In this document: piece after piece, positions 18,093-27,437 of the stretch
How positions within the stretch are numbered: position 1 is the first letter of the stretch
How the letters are laid out: every line of letters starts with the position of its first letter
DNA from: an uncultured Cytophagales bacterium
Lineage (GTDB): Bacteria; Bacteroidota; Bacteroidia; Cytophagales; Bernardetiaceae
Direction: 5' to 3'
NCBI GenBank assembly: GCA_937136415.1
Contig: CAKZOK010000097.1
Coordinates: forward strand, 1-58,662
Length of the DNA: 58,662 bases
Program-made: the position numbers and the translations under genes
The notes under the pieces: model-generated
Seen by the model: only the letters and a program-made list of their open reading frames with translations
Databases searched by the model: none
Told to the model about the DNA's origin: nothing

Positions 18093-19706
18093 TTATTTTT
18101 CTAGGTTTGGAATCTGCAACTTAAATGTTGAGCCTACTTTATACTTAGATTCTAATTTGAGAGTTCCTCCGAGCTGTTCGATGGTTTGTTTGACTACATA
18201 AAGCCCCAAACCTGTTCTTTGTGAGCGTTGATTTCCTCTATAAAACATTTCAAAAACTTTTTCTAATTGCTCTTCTTCAATTCCTTGACTGTTGTCTTGA
18301 ACAATAATTGAGGTTTGTTTTTTTGTACTATTTACCACAATGCGAACAAATGATTTTTCATGTCTTTCTGCTCTATATTCGACCGAATTGGCAATTAAAC
18401 ATTCCAAAATCATATAAATACGATTTTTATCAGAATAAAATTCTACTTCTTGAGTAATTTCTTTCTCAAATATCATTTCTTCAGCTCCATCTAAATACTT
18501 CATTTCTCCAATGAGTTGAGTAAGTAATCTATCAAAATGAATGCGTTTTTTGCTTACTTCATAATTTTTATTAGTTACATATTTCAAAATTTTGTCAGAA
18601 TAATAATCTAATTTGCGCAAACTTTTTCCAATATTTAAAACATAAAAAGACAGTTTTTTATTATCCCCAAACTCTGATTGAATAATTTCTACCAACCCCA
18701 AAGCAGAAGCAATCGGCGAGCGAACATTATGCGACACACTATATACAAACTTGTCTAATTCATAATTTCTCTTTTCTAACTCTGTATTCTTATCAAATAA
18801 TAATTTTTGTGTTCTTTGTCTTTCTCTAATTTCTTTTCTTAGTTTTCTTGTTTTGCGCTTCACTTGCCTATCAAGAGTAAAAATCCAACTTATAACTAGT
18901 ACAATTATTATCAATAGAATAAAACTTAGCCATTTAATGCGTGTCACCGAAAGAGTATAACTCTCTTTTTCATTATCAAACCATTTTAAATATAACTCCG
19001 AATAAATTCCATTTTCTCTCACTCGGTTCATTCCCTCTTCAATATCTTTGGCTAATATTTTATTTCCCTTCTTGACCACAAAAGACAAATTTTTGGAAAA
19101 GATAAATTTATCACTTACAGCCAAATTACTTAATTCATGTTCTTTTATAAACTTATACGCCATATATTGATTAATAAGTGCATAATTGTATTTTTGAGAA
19201 GCAAGCATTTTGAGTGCATGCAGCTCTGTAACAGATTGGATTCTTTTTATTGTTGGCTCTTTTTCTTTTAGATATTCATCTGCGATACTCCTTGCTGTTA
19301 CTACAACAGCTTGATTTTTTAATTCAAAAATGGATTGTGGAATTTTCTTTTTTTTATTTCTGACCATCACATAAGAAATAATGCTATGATAAGGCACAAA
19401 ATTTAATTTTTTGGTTCTTTCCTCAGAATAGAACATATCAGCTACATTTATTTGTCCGTTTGGGTCTTCTAATTCTTCTCTAATACTTGCCCATTCTCCC
19501 AGCCTAATCTCTACTTGATAGCCCATTTCTTTTCCGATAGCGTGTATCAAATCAATATGAAAACCATCATATTCACCTTTTTTATTAATAAATTCATAGG
19601 GTGGATAATCATAATCTGAACCAAATATAATTTTTTTTGTAGAATTATTTTGACCAAATGCAGAAGTAACATAAAATACAAATAGCAACAAAGATGCGTA
19701 TTTCAT
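18093..19706 (-). CDS. Sensor histidine kinase with periplasmic SBP_bac_3 domain
   Basis: A 537-residue membrane kinase. The signal peptide is residues 1-18. A periplasmic solute-binding (family 3, amino-acid type) domain spans about 24-245 (IIFGSDYDYPPYEFI, GEYDGFHIDLI), with a TM helix at 259-277 and a coiled-coil linker at 280-320. The HisKA H-box is SVSHNVRSPIAS with His326. The HATPase domain has the N-box LIANSVEYRA, DNSQGI in place of the usual D-x-G-x-G, and TGLGLYVVKQTIEQLGG. The sensor probably binds a small polar ligand. No response regulator gene is adjacent, so the partner is unknown. The Ser replacing Gly in the G1 box is worth noting, but the G2 box is intact. Confidence 0.88.
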   Translation of the reverse strand: MKYASLLLFVFYVTSAFGQNNSTKKIIFGSDYDYPPYEFINKKGEYDGFHIDLIHAIGKEMGYQVEIRLGEWASIREELEDPNGQINVADMFYSEERTKKLNFVPYHSIISYVMVRNKKKKIPQSIFELKNQAVVVTARSIADEYLKEKEPTIKRIQSVTELHALKMLASQKYNYALINQYMAYKFIKEHELSNLAVSDKFIFSKNLSFVVKKGNKILAKDIEEGMNRVRENGIYSELYLKWFDNEKESYTLSVTRIKWLSFILLIIIVLVISWIFTLDRQVKRKTRKLRKEIRERQRTQKLLFDKNTELEKRNYELDKFVYSVSHNVRSPIASALGLVEIIQSEFGDNKKLSFYVLNIGKSLRKLDYYSDKILKYVTNKNYEVSKKRIHFDRLLTQLIGEMKYLDGAEEMIFEKEITQEVEFYSDKNRIYMILECLIANSVEYRAERHEKSFVRIVVNSTKKQTSIIVQDNSQGIEEEQLEKVFEMFYRGNQRSQRTGLGLYVVKQTIEQLGGTLKLESKYKVGSTFKLQIPNLEK

Positions 19707-19844
19707 AAAAATTTGATACAGAAAGTGAAAATTATTATTGTTTATTTTGATTAGTTATAATACAATCTAAATTTAGATAAAAATAAATTTTATATGTATT
19801 TTTAATTAGTAATATTTTACAAAAATAGCAATTTAATTTCATTC

Positions 19845-20333
19845 TTAAAAAATATCAAGTATTCTTATTTTTTTTCCTCTAAACTCAAAATCTTCTCCTT
19901 TCTTTTTTCCACTCATTGTTTGGTAGATAGGGGCATCTGTCGAAATGGCAAAATATGAACTCGGTTTGTCATTAATTTTTAATTCGGTCAAGCTAATAGA
20001 AATATAAAATTTTTGATTTGCATCTGTAATCACAACAGCTCCCAACTCTACCGAAGTATTTATTTTTTGAGAAGAAATTCTAGACAAAATTTCTAATTTG
20101 TCTTTTGCTTCAACAAATTGTTTGGCATACATATCTCTATCCTGCTGTAATTGAGTACGAAATGATTCAAATTTTTCTTCCATACTTCCTTTTTCTTCAT
20201 TAGCACCTGCTTGAGCTTCATTCATAGCTGATTTAGCATCATTTGCAATGGCAAGTTGTTTTTGATGGGCAGCTTCTAAAAGCTGTTCTTTCAATAAAGT
20301 TGCTGTTTTTTTATTAGTTGGAAGGGTAGCCAT
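19845..20333 (-). CDS. GreA/GreB-like C-terminal domain protein
   Basis: 162 residues: a charged coiled coil at about 1-85, then a C-terminal domain with GAVVITDANQKFYISIS, FAISTDAPIYQTMSGKKKGE and FRGKKIRILDI. That matches the FKBP-like GreA/B C-terminal fold (the IS..SP..LLGK..GD pattern). Proteins of this length and layout are common in Bacteroidota and are often mislabelled 3-oxoacyl-ACP synthase in databases. It presumably acts on RNA polymerase through the secondary channel. The N-terminal tip lacks an obvious pair of acidic catalytic residues, so cleavage activity is doubtful. It is monocistronic, 139 bp upstream of the kinase gene on the same strand. Confidence 0.75.
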   Translation of the reverse strand: MATLPTNKKTATLLKEQLLEAAHQKQLAIANDAKSAMNEAQAGANEEKGSMEEKFESFRTQLQQDRDMYAKQFVEAKDKLEILSRISSQKINTSVELGAVVITDANQKFYISISLTELKINDKPSSYFAISTDAPIYQTMSGKKKGEDFEFRGKKIRILDIF

Positions 20334-20687
20334 ATTTTTTTTGAATAAATAAGAATTTAATAAAATGATTTTTTAATAACGTAAATTTGCTTCGATAGTT
20401 TTGTCTTAAAAAAATCAATATAATGATTTCGTGTTTTGCCAAAATTCTATAATAAATAAAAATTATCATGATTGATTTCTCATGTGTGTTCAGCTCCCCA
20501 AAGCCGAATTTTGAGGCTTTTAAGGAAGTACTTTATTCAGTTCTGATAAACTGAATACACGAAAAATAACTAGAATAACATTTAGCCAATTTAAAACACA
20601 AGATTACATAAACTTAATTTTGTCAAGCTACTTATTAAATTTCTATTTCTAAGTAAAAATTTTGCAAAAAATAGCCATCTTTGTAGT
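20334..20687. other. Intergenic region with two hairpins
   Basis: Between divergent genes lie two small hairpins: AAAGCC (20500-20505) with GGCTTT (20515-20520), and TATTCAGTT (20534-20542) with AACTGAATA (20549-20557). Neither has a T-tract. TGTGTTCAG (about 20484) and CTGAATACAC (20551) could be worn ends of one inverted-repeat element. No coding frame is seen. Confidence 0.5.
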
Positions 20688-21365
20688 ATGAATAAAAAGA
20701 CAAATGCAATTTCTCAAATTCTGACTTTATTACAAAAAGAGTTTCGTTTGGAATGGCGACAAAGAATAGCTTTAAATAGTATTTTGCTTTATTTGGCAGC
20801 TACTATTTTTGTCTGTTATTTGAGTTTTCCATTTCAAAAACTACCTCCTTTGGTTTGGAACGCACTATTTTGGATAATCTTAATTTTTGCAAGTATAAAT
20901 GCCATTGCAAAAAGTTTTATACAAGAAACAGAGGGGCGTTATATGTATTTTTATACGCTTTTCAAGCCCGAAATATTGATTATCGCAAAGATGATTTATA
21001 ATACTTTTTTGATGCTTTTAATTTCTTTTTTAGGAATTGCAGCTTATGTTTTTGTAATGGGAACTCCTGTACAAGACTGGACATTATTTTTATTTATTAT
21101 CTTACTTGGTTCGGTTGGTTTTTCTACCTCTCTAACACTTATTTCTAGTATTTCGGCACAGACGCAAAATAGTAGTATGCTGATGGCAATTCTTAGTTTT
21201 CCAATCATTTTACCTTTAGTTTTACTTTTGATTGATGCCTCAAAAAATGCTATTGATGGATTAGCATGGAGTGTTAGTAAAGATGAAATTATGCTTTTAA
21301 TAGGAATGGATTTGATTTTGGCTGCACTTGCTTATATTTTATTTCCTTTTTTGTGGAGAAGCTAA
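20688..21365 (+). CDS. ccmB: CcmB, heme exporter/cytochrome c maturation permease
   Basis: A 225-residue inner-membrane protein with about six hydrophobic helices. The N-terminal LLQKEFRLEWRQRIALNSILLY is typical of CcmB, as are FQKLPPLVWNALFWIILIFASINA and FPIILPLVLLLIDASK. CcmB is the membrane subunit of the CcmABCD heme-handling transporter in cytochrome c maturation. ccmA and ccmC are not adjacent here, so this copy is detached from its partners. The ATG at 20688 gives the standard N-terminus. The gene end overlaps a short reverse-strand remnant (21339-21473). Confidence 0.9.
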   Translation: MNKKTNAISQILTLLQKEFRLEWRQRIALNSILLYLAATIFVCYLSFPFQKLPPLVWNALFWIILIFASINAIAKSFIQETEGRYMYFYTLFKPEILIIAKMIYNTFLMLLISFLGIAAYVFVMGTPVQDWTLFLFIILLGSVGFSTSLTLISSISAQTQNSSMLMAILSFPIILPLVLLLIDASKNAIDGLAWSVSKDEIMLLIGMDLILAALAYILFPFLWRS

Positions 21366-21473
21366 AAAATATTTATTATAACACGAAGAGCCATGAATAT
21401 CAGGAATAACAAGTTGTCTTCCATTTATAGTTGCAGCTACAAATTTTGAAAACTTTGAATGTTCTAATTTCAT
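21339..21473 (-). pseudogene. Truncated start of a calcineurin-like phosphatase gene
   Basis: On the minus strand an ATG at 21473 opens a 44-codon frame. Its first 28 residues contain GRQLVIPDIHG, which resembles the metallophosphatase start (a strand followed by GDIHG). After DIHG the expected GCY.TF..LL helix is replaced by unrelated sequence, and the frame stops inside the 3' end of ccmB. I read it as the surviving 5' end of a Ser/Thr-phosphatase-like gene lost by deletion. A chance frame remains possible. Confidence 0.42.
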
Positions 21474-21539
21474 ATTATTGAAATAATGGGTGTGTATTTA
21501 ATTCAATTCATACTTCAAAACTTTATCTCACTCCTGACT

Positions 21540-22619
21540 TTATTTAGGCGCACGCCAGTACAAATAAATAGCCACTACTCCAAAGATAATATTTGGAATC
21601 CAAGCTCCCACACGAGGGTCTAATGTTCCACTCTGCCCCAAACTTCGGGCCACTACCACAAACAAAATAAAAATAAAAGCCAATACAAAACCAAGTGCAA
21701 TATTAAAGCTAGTACCTTGTCTAGTTTTTTTGGAAGAAACCACTATTCCCATAATGGTAAGAATAATAATGGCAAAAGGCGAAGCATAACGCTGGTATTT
21801 TTCTACACGATAAATTCCCAATCCTAAAGCTGTTCCTCTTGCTTTTTGTTCGGCTATATACTCGTCTATTTCAGGCAAAGTCAGTGTTTCATTGTATCTA
21901 TATTTACTTTCAAAATCTTTGGGCATAAGTCCCATGAGTGTATCCATATCTTTCCCTGTTCGGATTATTTCTCTAGATTCATAAAATGTATGAATTTTGT
22001 AATCATCGACGTGCCAAGTTTGCTTTAAGGTGTCCCAAGTAATATTTTCGGCTGAAAATTTTTCTATTAGTTTTCGATTTTCTATTCGTTCTATTGTAAA
22101 TTTTCGTCCATTAAATGTTTGGTTATTATAGCTTTGAAGATAAACATAAGTAGTGGAGTCTATCTTTGAATGAACATTACGTTCGTCAAAAGAAAAAGGT
22201 TTTTTTACATACGCAGTTTCAAATTCTACTCGTGTTTTGTTGGCACGAGGAACAACCCACCCACTCAAATAAAATGAAAAGACAGCAATAATTGTTGCTC
22301 CAATCATATAAGGAAAAAATAATCTTAGATAGCTCATTCCACCACTAAGCATGGCAATAATTTCGGTACGCCCAGCCATACGAGAAGTTACAAAAACAGT
22401 GGCAATAAAGACCATCAATGGCGTAATCAGACCAATAAGGTGCATTACAAAGTTGAAGTAATAATCTATTACAATTTGTTTAAAACCCAATGAATGTTTG
22501 ATAAAATCATCACTTTTTTCACTATAATCTATTGCACAAATAACAGCTAAGATAACCAAAACAACAAAAACATAGGTTGTAAGGAATTTTTTGAGAATAT
22601 ATTTGTCTATTATTTTCAC
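21540..22619 (-). CDS. LptF/LptG family LPS export permease
   Basis: A 359-residue inner-membrane protein of the YjgP/YjgQ family. MKIIDKYILKKFLTTYVFVV at the start, helices at about 50-75 and 95-125, a periplasmic beta-jellyroll domain at about 130-270, and three C-terminal helices at about 275-355 (FAIIILTIMGIVVSS, NIALGFVLAFIFILFVVVA). LptF and LptG with the LptB ATPase pull LPS from the inner membrane to LptC/A. I cannot tell LptF from LptG by sequence alone; the MKIIDKYILKKFL start is common in the Bacteroidota member usually called LptG. Single gene, divergent from the SpoIIE gene. Confidence 0.9.
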   Translation of the reverse strand: MKIIDKYILKKFLTTYVFVVLVILAVICAIDYSEKSDDFIKHSLGFKQIVIDYYFNFVMHLIGLITPLMVFIATVFVTSRMAGRTEIIAMLSGGMSYLRLFFPYMIGATIIAVFSFYLSGWVVPRANKTRVEFETAYVKKPFSFDERNVHSKIDSTTYVYLQSYNNQTFNGRKFTIERIENRKLIEKFSAENITWDTLKQTWHVDDYKIHTFYESREIIRTGKDMDTLMGLMPKDFESKYRYNETLTLPEIDEYIAEQKARGTALGLGIYRVEKYQRYASPFAIIILTIMGIVVSSKKTRQGTSFNIALGFVLAFIFILFVVVARSLGQSGTLDPRVGAWIPNIIFGVVAIYLYWRAPK

Positions 22620-22851
22620 TCTGTTTTGTATTAATTTTTTTACAAATCCAAACCTTCAAAACTCTAATTTTTTTTAGTGTTCTAAAATATTATTACAAAC
22701 TTACAATTTTGATAGATAAGAATGGAATCAAAATTAGTTTTTCTAACAGTTTTAAAGAAAAATTAGTAATTCATTACAAAATGAAAAAGTTTTTTGTGCA
22801 AAAAAAAATTACTATATTGATTAGTAAGAATTTTTATCTTGATTATTAAAT

Positions 22852-25035
22852 ATGTACTGTATGCACAATCTTGAAGTATATTATGCTAATATAAGCAAAA
22901 AGCTGATTCATTTTATCAAAATTATTTTGGTGTTATTATGCTTTTTTCCTAACTCCTTGTTTGCGCAAGATATTACTAAAGAATACATAATTATTAATGA
23001 CAGCATTGATTCTTTTATTTTGAACCCTTATTTACATTATTATAATGATGAAAATGGTAATTTATCTATTAATGAAATTAGTAGTAATAAAATAAAAATC
23101 CAGTTTTCAGACTCTTTACAACTCACTGAAAACACAAAATATATCTGGGTATTTTTTGATATAAAAATGAAAAGTAATAATGAATGGTTAATTCAAACAA
23201 AAAATAAAGGCAACACTCTATACACCAAAAATAATAATAAATGGACGAGTAATGATTATTTATATTCAAACAAACGATTTATCTTACCTAAATGTAATAC
23301 AGATACTTTAGAACGTTTTTATATGAAGATAATTCCAAGTTATAAAATAAAAAATACATCTAAAATAAATATCTTCTTAAATGAAAAACATAATTTTGAG
23401 AAAGATAATTTTGAAAATACTATTTTTTATATGTTGGTGGCAGGCGTAGTATTTGCCTTATTTTTTTACAACTTATTTCTTTCTATAAGCACAAAAAGTT
23501 ATAGTTATTTTTTATATAGTTGTTCTATTTTTATTATTGGTTTAAAACTTTTATTATTTTCTAATCTATTTAAAGAGCTTTTTATAGGATATGATTATTG
23601 GTCTGTTTATTCTAATAGTTGTACATCTCTAACTATTATTTTTTATGCTACTTTTTGTTTGGCTTATTTTAAAGAGAATTATAAAAGTAAATGGACACAG
23701 ATTATTACCTTATTTCTATTGATTCATATTTTAATATCTAGCATTCATATATACAAAACATTTTATTACTTTGACTTTTATTATATCAATTTTGGCAACT
23801 TTAGCATTGTAAGTGTATTTTTTTTACTCTTTATTTTTTCTATTTACAAAACAAAAAATAAAGAATTAGGCTCAAGAGAGTTTTTGTTTGCCAACTCATT
23901 TTTGATACCTATTATATTTGCTACTATAATTGTTAGTATATTCCTAAACTCAACCTACACAGGTTATATACTTAGCCTTGGTGTAGTAATTCAATTACTC
24001 TTATTTTCTTTTGTGCTTGGTTATCGTTTTAATTTAATTAAAAAACAAATTGCTCAAAAGGAAAGTGAAAGAATAGAATTAAAAAATAAGCAAATCATCG
24101 AAGTACAAAAATTAACAGCAAAGAAAAATGTAGAGTTAGAAGAAAAAGTAGTGTACAGAACATTCAAATTACAAGAAGCAAATCAACAAATGGGTAAACT
24201 GATAGAAAAGTTAGACATCACAAATAAATCGCTTCAAACTACCTTCGCTGAATTAGAATTTCAACATAAAAAAGTAACAGATAGTATTTATTATGCAAAT
24301 AATATTCAAAAAGCAATTTTACCCACTCTATCAAAAATAAAAACTATTTTTAATGATTCGTTTATCTTTTTCCGTCCTCGTGATGTAGTAAGTGGCGATT
24401 TTTATTGGTATATGCCCTTAGAGAATGATAAATATCTAATAGGTGCTTTTGATTGTACAGGACATGGCGTTCCAGGGGCTTTTATGTCAATGATAAGTTA
24501 TCAAATTCTCAATGAAATTGTTTTATTAGAAAAAAAAATAATGCCAAATGAAATTCTGGATTCCCTTCGCAAAAATCTTTACTTTTCACTCAAACAAAAT
24601 GAAAACTCAAATAAAGATGGCTTAGATGCTTCTTTGATTTTAATAGATAAAAAGGAAAAAAAATTGCACTTTTCAGGTGCAAAAAACCCTCTTTATTATG
24701 TAAAAGATAACGAACCAAAAATATTACAAACCATAAAAGGAACTAATCTTTATATAGGAGGAAGATATAATGAAATAGACAAATTTGAGCTTCATACAGT
24801 TTCATTTTACCAAAAAAATACACAATTTTATATTTGCTCTGACGGAATACAAGACCAATTTGGAGGAAAAGAAAACAAAAAACTAATGAGAAAAGTTTTT
24901 AAAGATTTTTTATTAAAAAACCAAAACCTATCAGCAGAAAAACAAAATGAATTTTGGAATACTTTTATTACGGAATGGCAAGGAGAAAATGGGCAAACCG
25001 ATGATATGCTTTTAATAGGAATTAGACCAGAATAA
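22852..25035 (+). CDS. 7TM-DISM receptor with SpoIIE-type PP2C phosphatase
   Basis: 727 residues. A signal peptide near 15-40 (VLLCFFPNSLFAQ) precedes an extracytoplasmic 7TMR-DISM-like beta domain at about 45-185, seven hydrophobic segments at about 190-400, a coiled coil at about 400-475, then a SpoIIE/PP2C-like Ser/Thr phosphatase domain. Phosphatase marks are FRPRDVVSGDFYWY and FDCTGHGVPGAFMSMIS (metal-binding Asp), and near the end GENGQTDDMLLIGIR with the paired Asp. Such receptors sense an extracellular cue and dephosphorylate an anti-sigma-antagonist-like protein. No STAS or anti-sigma gene is adjacent. An ATG lies three codons downstream and could be the true start. Confidence 0.88.
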   Translation: MYCMHNLEVYYANISKKLIHFIKIILVLLCFFPNSLFAQDITKEYIIINDSIDSFILNPYLHYYNDENGNLSINEISSNKIKIQFSDSLQLTENTKYIWVFFDIKMKSNNEWLIQTKNKGNTLYTKNNNKWTSNDYLYSNKRFILPKCNTDTLERFYMKIIPSYKIKNTSKINIFLNEKHNFEKDNFENTIFYMLVAGVVFALFFYNLFLSISTKSYSYFLYSCSIFIIGLKLLLFSNLFKELFIGYDYWSVYSNSCTSLTIIFYATFCLAYFKENYKSKWTQIITLFLLIHILISSIHIYKTFYYFDFYYINFGNFSIVSVFFLLFIFSIYKTKNKELGSREFLFANSFLIPIIFATIIVSIFLNSTYTGYILSLGVVIQLLLFSFVLGYRFNLIKKQIAQKESERIELKNKQIIEVQKLTAKKNVELEEKVVYRTFKLQEANQQMGKLIEKLDITNKSLQTTFAELEFQHKKVTDSIYYANNIQKAILPTLSKIKTIFNDSFIFFRPRDVVSGDFYWYMPLENDKYLIGAFDCTGHGVPGAFMSMISYQILNEIVLLEKKIMPNEILDSLRKNLYFSLKQNENSNKDGLDASLILIDKKEKKLHFSGAKNPLYYVKDNEPKILQTIKGTNLYIGGRYNEIDKFELHTVSFYQKNTQFYICSDGIQDQFGGKENKKLMRKVFKDFLLKNQNLSAEKQNEFWNTFITEWQGENGQTDDMLLIGIRPE

Positions 25036-25172
25036 ATAAAATGGTAATGTTTTATCAAAATAAAAAAATAATAATCAAAAAAAATTACGACCTTTGCACC
25101 CAAAATAACTATATACTACACTATTTTAATTCATATATAGTTTTTATGTATTCTAAACGGTTATAAGTTAGT

Positions 25173-26054
25173 ATGAAAATCATTGAAAAAATTGACGAGC
25201 TTAGGTTATCTTTAGCTCCCTTGACTTATCAAAAAACAGAAAAACAACCTTACAAAACGATTGGTTTTGTGCCTACCATGGGCGCACTTCATGAAGGTCA
25301 TATTTCACTTATCGAAGAAGCCAAGACAAAATCTGACTTTGTGATATGTAGTATTTTTGTAAACCCTTTACAATTTAATAACACAGGTGATTTTACAAAT
25401 TATCCTATTTCTTTAGAAAAAGATATAAAAATGTTAGAAAAAGCAGGTTGTGATTTGCTATTTTTACCAAACTCAGATACTATGTATCAAAATTCAGTTC
25501 GAACAAAAATGATTTTTGAAGAATTGGATAGTGTAATGGAAGGAACACACAGAGAAGGGCATTTTAGTGGAGTCGGAATTGTAGTAGCCAAATTATTCAA
25601 TATTGTACAACCTAATCACGCTTTTTTCGGACAAAAAGACCTTCAACAATTTGCTATTATTCAACAGATGGTAAATGATTTGTCTTTTCCTATTCAGCTT
25701 CATTGTTGCCCTATAAAAAGAGAAGAAGACGGATTAGCTATGTCTTCAAGAAACCGAAGACTAGATGAAGACCAACGAACCATTGCCCCAAAAATATATG
25801 AAAGTCTTATCTTGACAAAAAAAATGCTCAAAAAAGACCAAACTATCAAAAAAGCACAACAATCTGGACTTTCACATTTACAAAAATATAAAGAATTCAA
25901 AACTGAATATTTAGAGATTGTAGATGCAACTACCTTACAGCCCTTAGATTCTGAATTAGATATTAAAAAATTAGATAAAAAAATAAAAATTGCAGTTTGT
26001 GTAGCTACAAAACTGGGTGAAATAAGATTGATTGATAATATTTTGATTGATTAA
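25173..26054 (+). CDS. panC: Pantothenate synthetase
   Basis: A 293-residue cytosolic enzyme that joins pantoate and beta-alanine with ATP to give pantothenate for coenzyme A. Motifs: FVPTMGALHEGHISLI near 30-45 (HIGH-type nucleotide binding), SIFVNPLQFN, GVGIVVAKLFNIVQPNHAFFGQKDLQQ and AMSSRNRRL (KMSKS-like). The length is normal. panD, which makes the beta-alanine substrate, follows 133 bp downstream on the same strand, so the two consecutive steps are clustered. Confidence 0.97.
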   Translation: MKIIEKIDELRLSLAPLTYQKTEKQPYKTIGFVPTMGALHEGHISLIEEAKTKSDFVICSIFVNPLQFNNTGDFTNYPISLEKDIKMLEKAGCDLLFLPNSDTMYQNSVRTKMIFEELDSVMEGTHREGHFSGVGIVVAKLFNIVQPNHAFFGQKDLQQFAIIQQMVNDLSFPIQLHCCPIKREEDGLAMSSRNRRLDEDQRTIAPKIYESLILTKKMLKKDQTIKKAQQSGLSHLQKYKEFKTEYLEIVDATTLQPLDSELDIKKLDKKIKIAVCVATKLGEIRLIDNILID

Positions 26055-26187
26055 AATATTATATGAACTTGCAAATTATCTCAACAACACAACCTAAATA
26101 TTAGTAAAATCGTACAATAAAGTATGATTTATTACTATTTTTTCAAAAAAAAGGCTTATCCTTTGATTTTTTAATTAAAAAACAACT

Positions 26188-26535
26188 ATGTTATTACAAA
26201 TATTCAAATCCAAAATACACTGTGTCAAAATCACACAAGCCGAACTTAATTATGTCGGAAGCATAACCATAGATGAAGAATTAATGGAAGCTGCAAATTT
26301 GTATGAAGGCGAACGTGTACAAATCGTAAACAATAACAACGGAGAACGCATCGAAACATATATAATTCGTGGTGAGCGTGGAACAGGAACAATTTGTTTG
26401 AATGGTGCAGCAGCTCGCAGGGCGCAAGTGGGTGATGTAGTAATCATTATTTCGTATGCCTTAATGACTCAAGAAGAAGCAAAAGCGCACAAACCAACAA
26501 TTATTTTTCCAGATGAAAATAACCGTTTGAGTTAA
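26188..26535 (+). CDS. panD: Aspartate 1-decarboxylase precursor
   Basis: A 115-residue pyruvoyl-dependent enzyme that decarboxylates aspartate to beta-alanine for pantothenate. Self-cleavage occurs at Gly24-Ser25 in YVGSIT, which is present. Other family marks: [14 protein letters not shown] at 9-22, [35 protein letters not shown] and [10 protein letters not shown]. Unlike the actinobacterial and Bacillus forms it has the short, standard C-terminus. It shares strand and pathway with panC. Confidence 0.97.
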   Translation: MLLQIFKSKIHCVKITQAELNYVGSITIDEELMEAANLYEGERVQIVNNNNGERIETYIIRGERGTGTICLNGAAARRAQVGDVVIIISYALMTQEEAKAHKPTIIFPDENNRLS

Positions 26536-26541
26536 AAATAG

Positions 26542-26655
26542 TTACGAATTACGAATTAATAATTATGAAATAAAAAATACTTATAATCAACTATTTATAA
26601 GTATTTAATTTATCAGTATTCTATTTCTAAACGTAATAAAATTCGTAATTCGTAA
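26542..26655. repeat. Inverted repeat of TTACGAATTACGAATT between convergent genes
   Basis: A perfect 16-bp inverted repeat (26542-26557 and 26640-26655), each arm itself a tandem of ACGAATT, encloses an inner hairpin ATACTTATAA (26577-26586) and TTATAAGTAT (26595-26604). It fills the gap between panD (+) and the crotonase gene (-). It may act as a bidirectional terminator, although T-tracts are short. Related ACGAATT runs occur before lptD (about 10616) and after 56341. Confidence 0.7.
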
Positions 26656-26660
26656 TTCAA

Positions 26661-27437
26661 TTATTTTCCTTTAAAATTAGCCTTTCTTTTTTCCAAAAAT
26701 GCACTTGTACCTTCTTTAAAGTCTTCCGAACGACAACAATTAGCAAAAGCATTTGCCTCTGTTTGATAACCATCTTCCGAACGATACACCGAATTGACAC
26801 TTTCGATAATTTGCCCTAATGCAATAGGAGCTTTTTTATTGATTTTCTTAAGCATTTCTTCTGCTTTTTCTACTACTTCGTGCAAAGCAACTACATAATT
26901 TACAAGCCCTAAAGAAAGTGAGGTTTTGGCATCAATCATATCGCCTGTCATCAGCAATTCCATAGCCTTCGAACGACCAATATAAATAGGCAAACGCTGT
27001 GTACCACCATACCCCGGAATAATTCCTAGATTAATTTCGGGCTGACCAAACTTTGCATTCTCAGATGCAATACGAATATGACAAGCCATTGCCAACTCAC
27101 AACCACCACCCAAAGCAAAGCCATTTATAGCAGCTATAACAGGCTTAGGACAATTTTCTATTTTAAAAAAAATTTCTTGTCCACGTTCAGCAAACTTACG
27201 AGCAGTCATTTCATTTATCTCTGCAATTTCTGAAATATCAGCACCTGCAACAAAGGCTTTATTGCCTGCGCCAGTAATCAATACAGAGCTTACATCATCA
27301 TCATCATAAGCACGAGTAATTGCTTTATCTATTTCTTCCATTGTAGCAATATTGAGAGCATTTAATTTGCTTTCTCTATTGATGGTGATTTTCAAAATTT
27401 TATCAGAGAGTGTTACAAGTAAATTATTGTATTCCAT
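26661..27437 (-). CDS. Enoyl-CoA hydratase/crotonase family protein
   Basis: A 258-residue crotonase-fold enzyme that hydrates 2-enoyl-CoA thioesters (fatty-acid or butyrate metabolism). The oxyanion-hole region is NKAFVAGADISE near 59-70. The two catalytic Glu positions are in GGGCELAMACH near 107-117 and GQPEINLGIIPGYGGTQRLP near 128-147, both intact. The C-terminal helix ending TSAFLEKRKANFKGK matches the typical family end (F.EKR.P.F.G). No other beta-oxidation genes are adjacent. Substrate chain length cannot be read from the sequence. Confidence 0.92.
   Translation of the reverse strand: MEYNNLLVTLSDKILKITINRESKLNALNIATMEEIDKAITRAYDDDDVSSVLITGAGNKAFVAGADISEIAEINEMTARKFAERGQEIFFKIENCPKPVIAAINGFALGGGCELAMACHIRIASENAKFGQPEINLGIIPGYGGTQRLPIYIGRSKAMELLMTGDMIDAKTSLSLGLVNYVVALHEVVEKAEEMLKKINKKAPIALGQIIESVNSVYRSEDGYQTEANAFANCCRSEDFKEGTSAFLEKRKANFKGK

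Noticed and set aside
20661..20680. TTTTGC...CATCTTTG before ccmB as a promoter
   Set aside because: The -7 sequence starts CA rather than TA, and the distance to the start codon would leave almost no leader.
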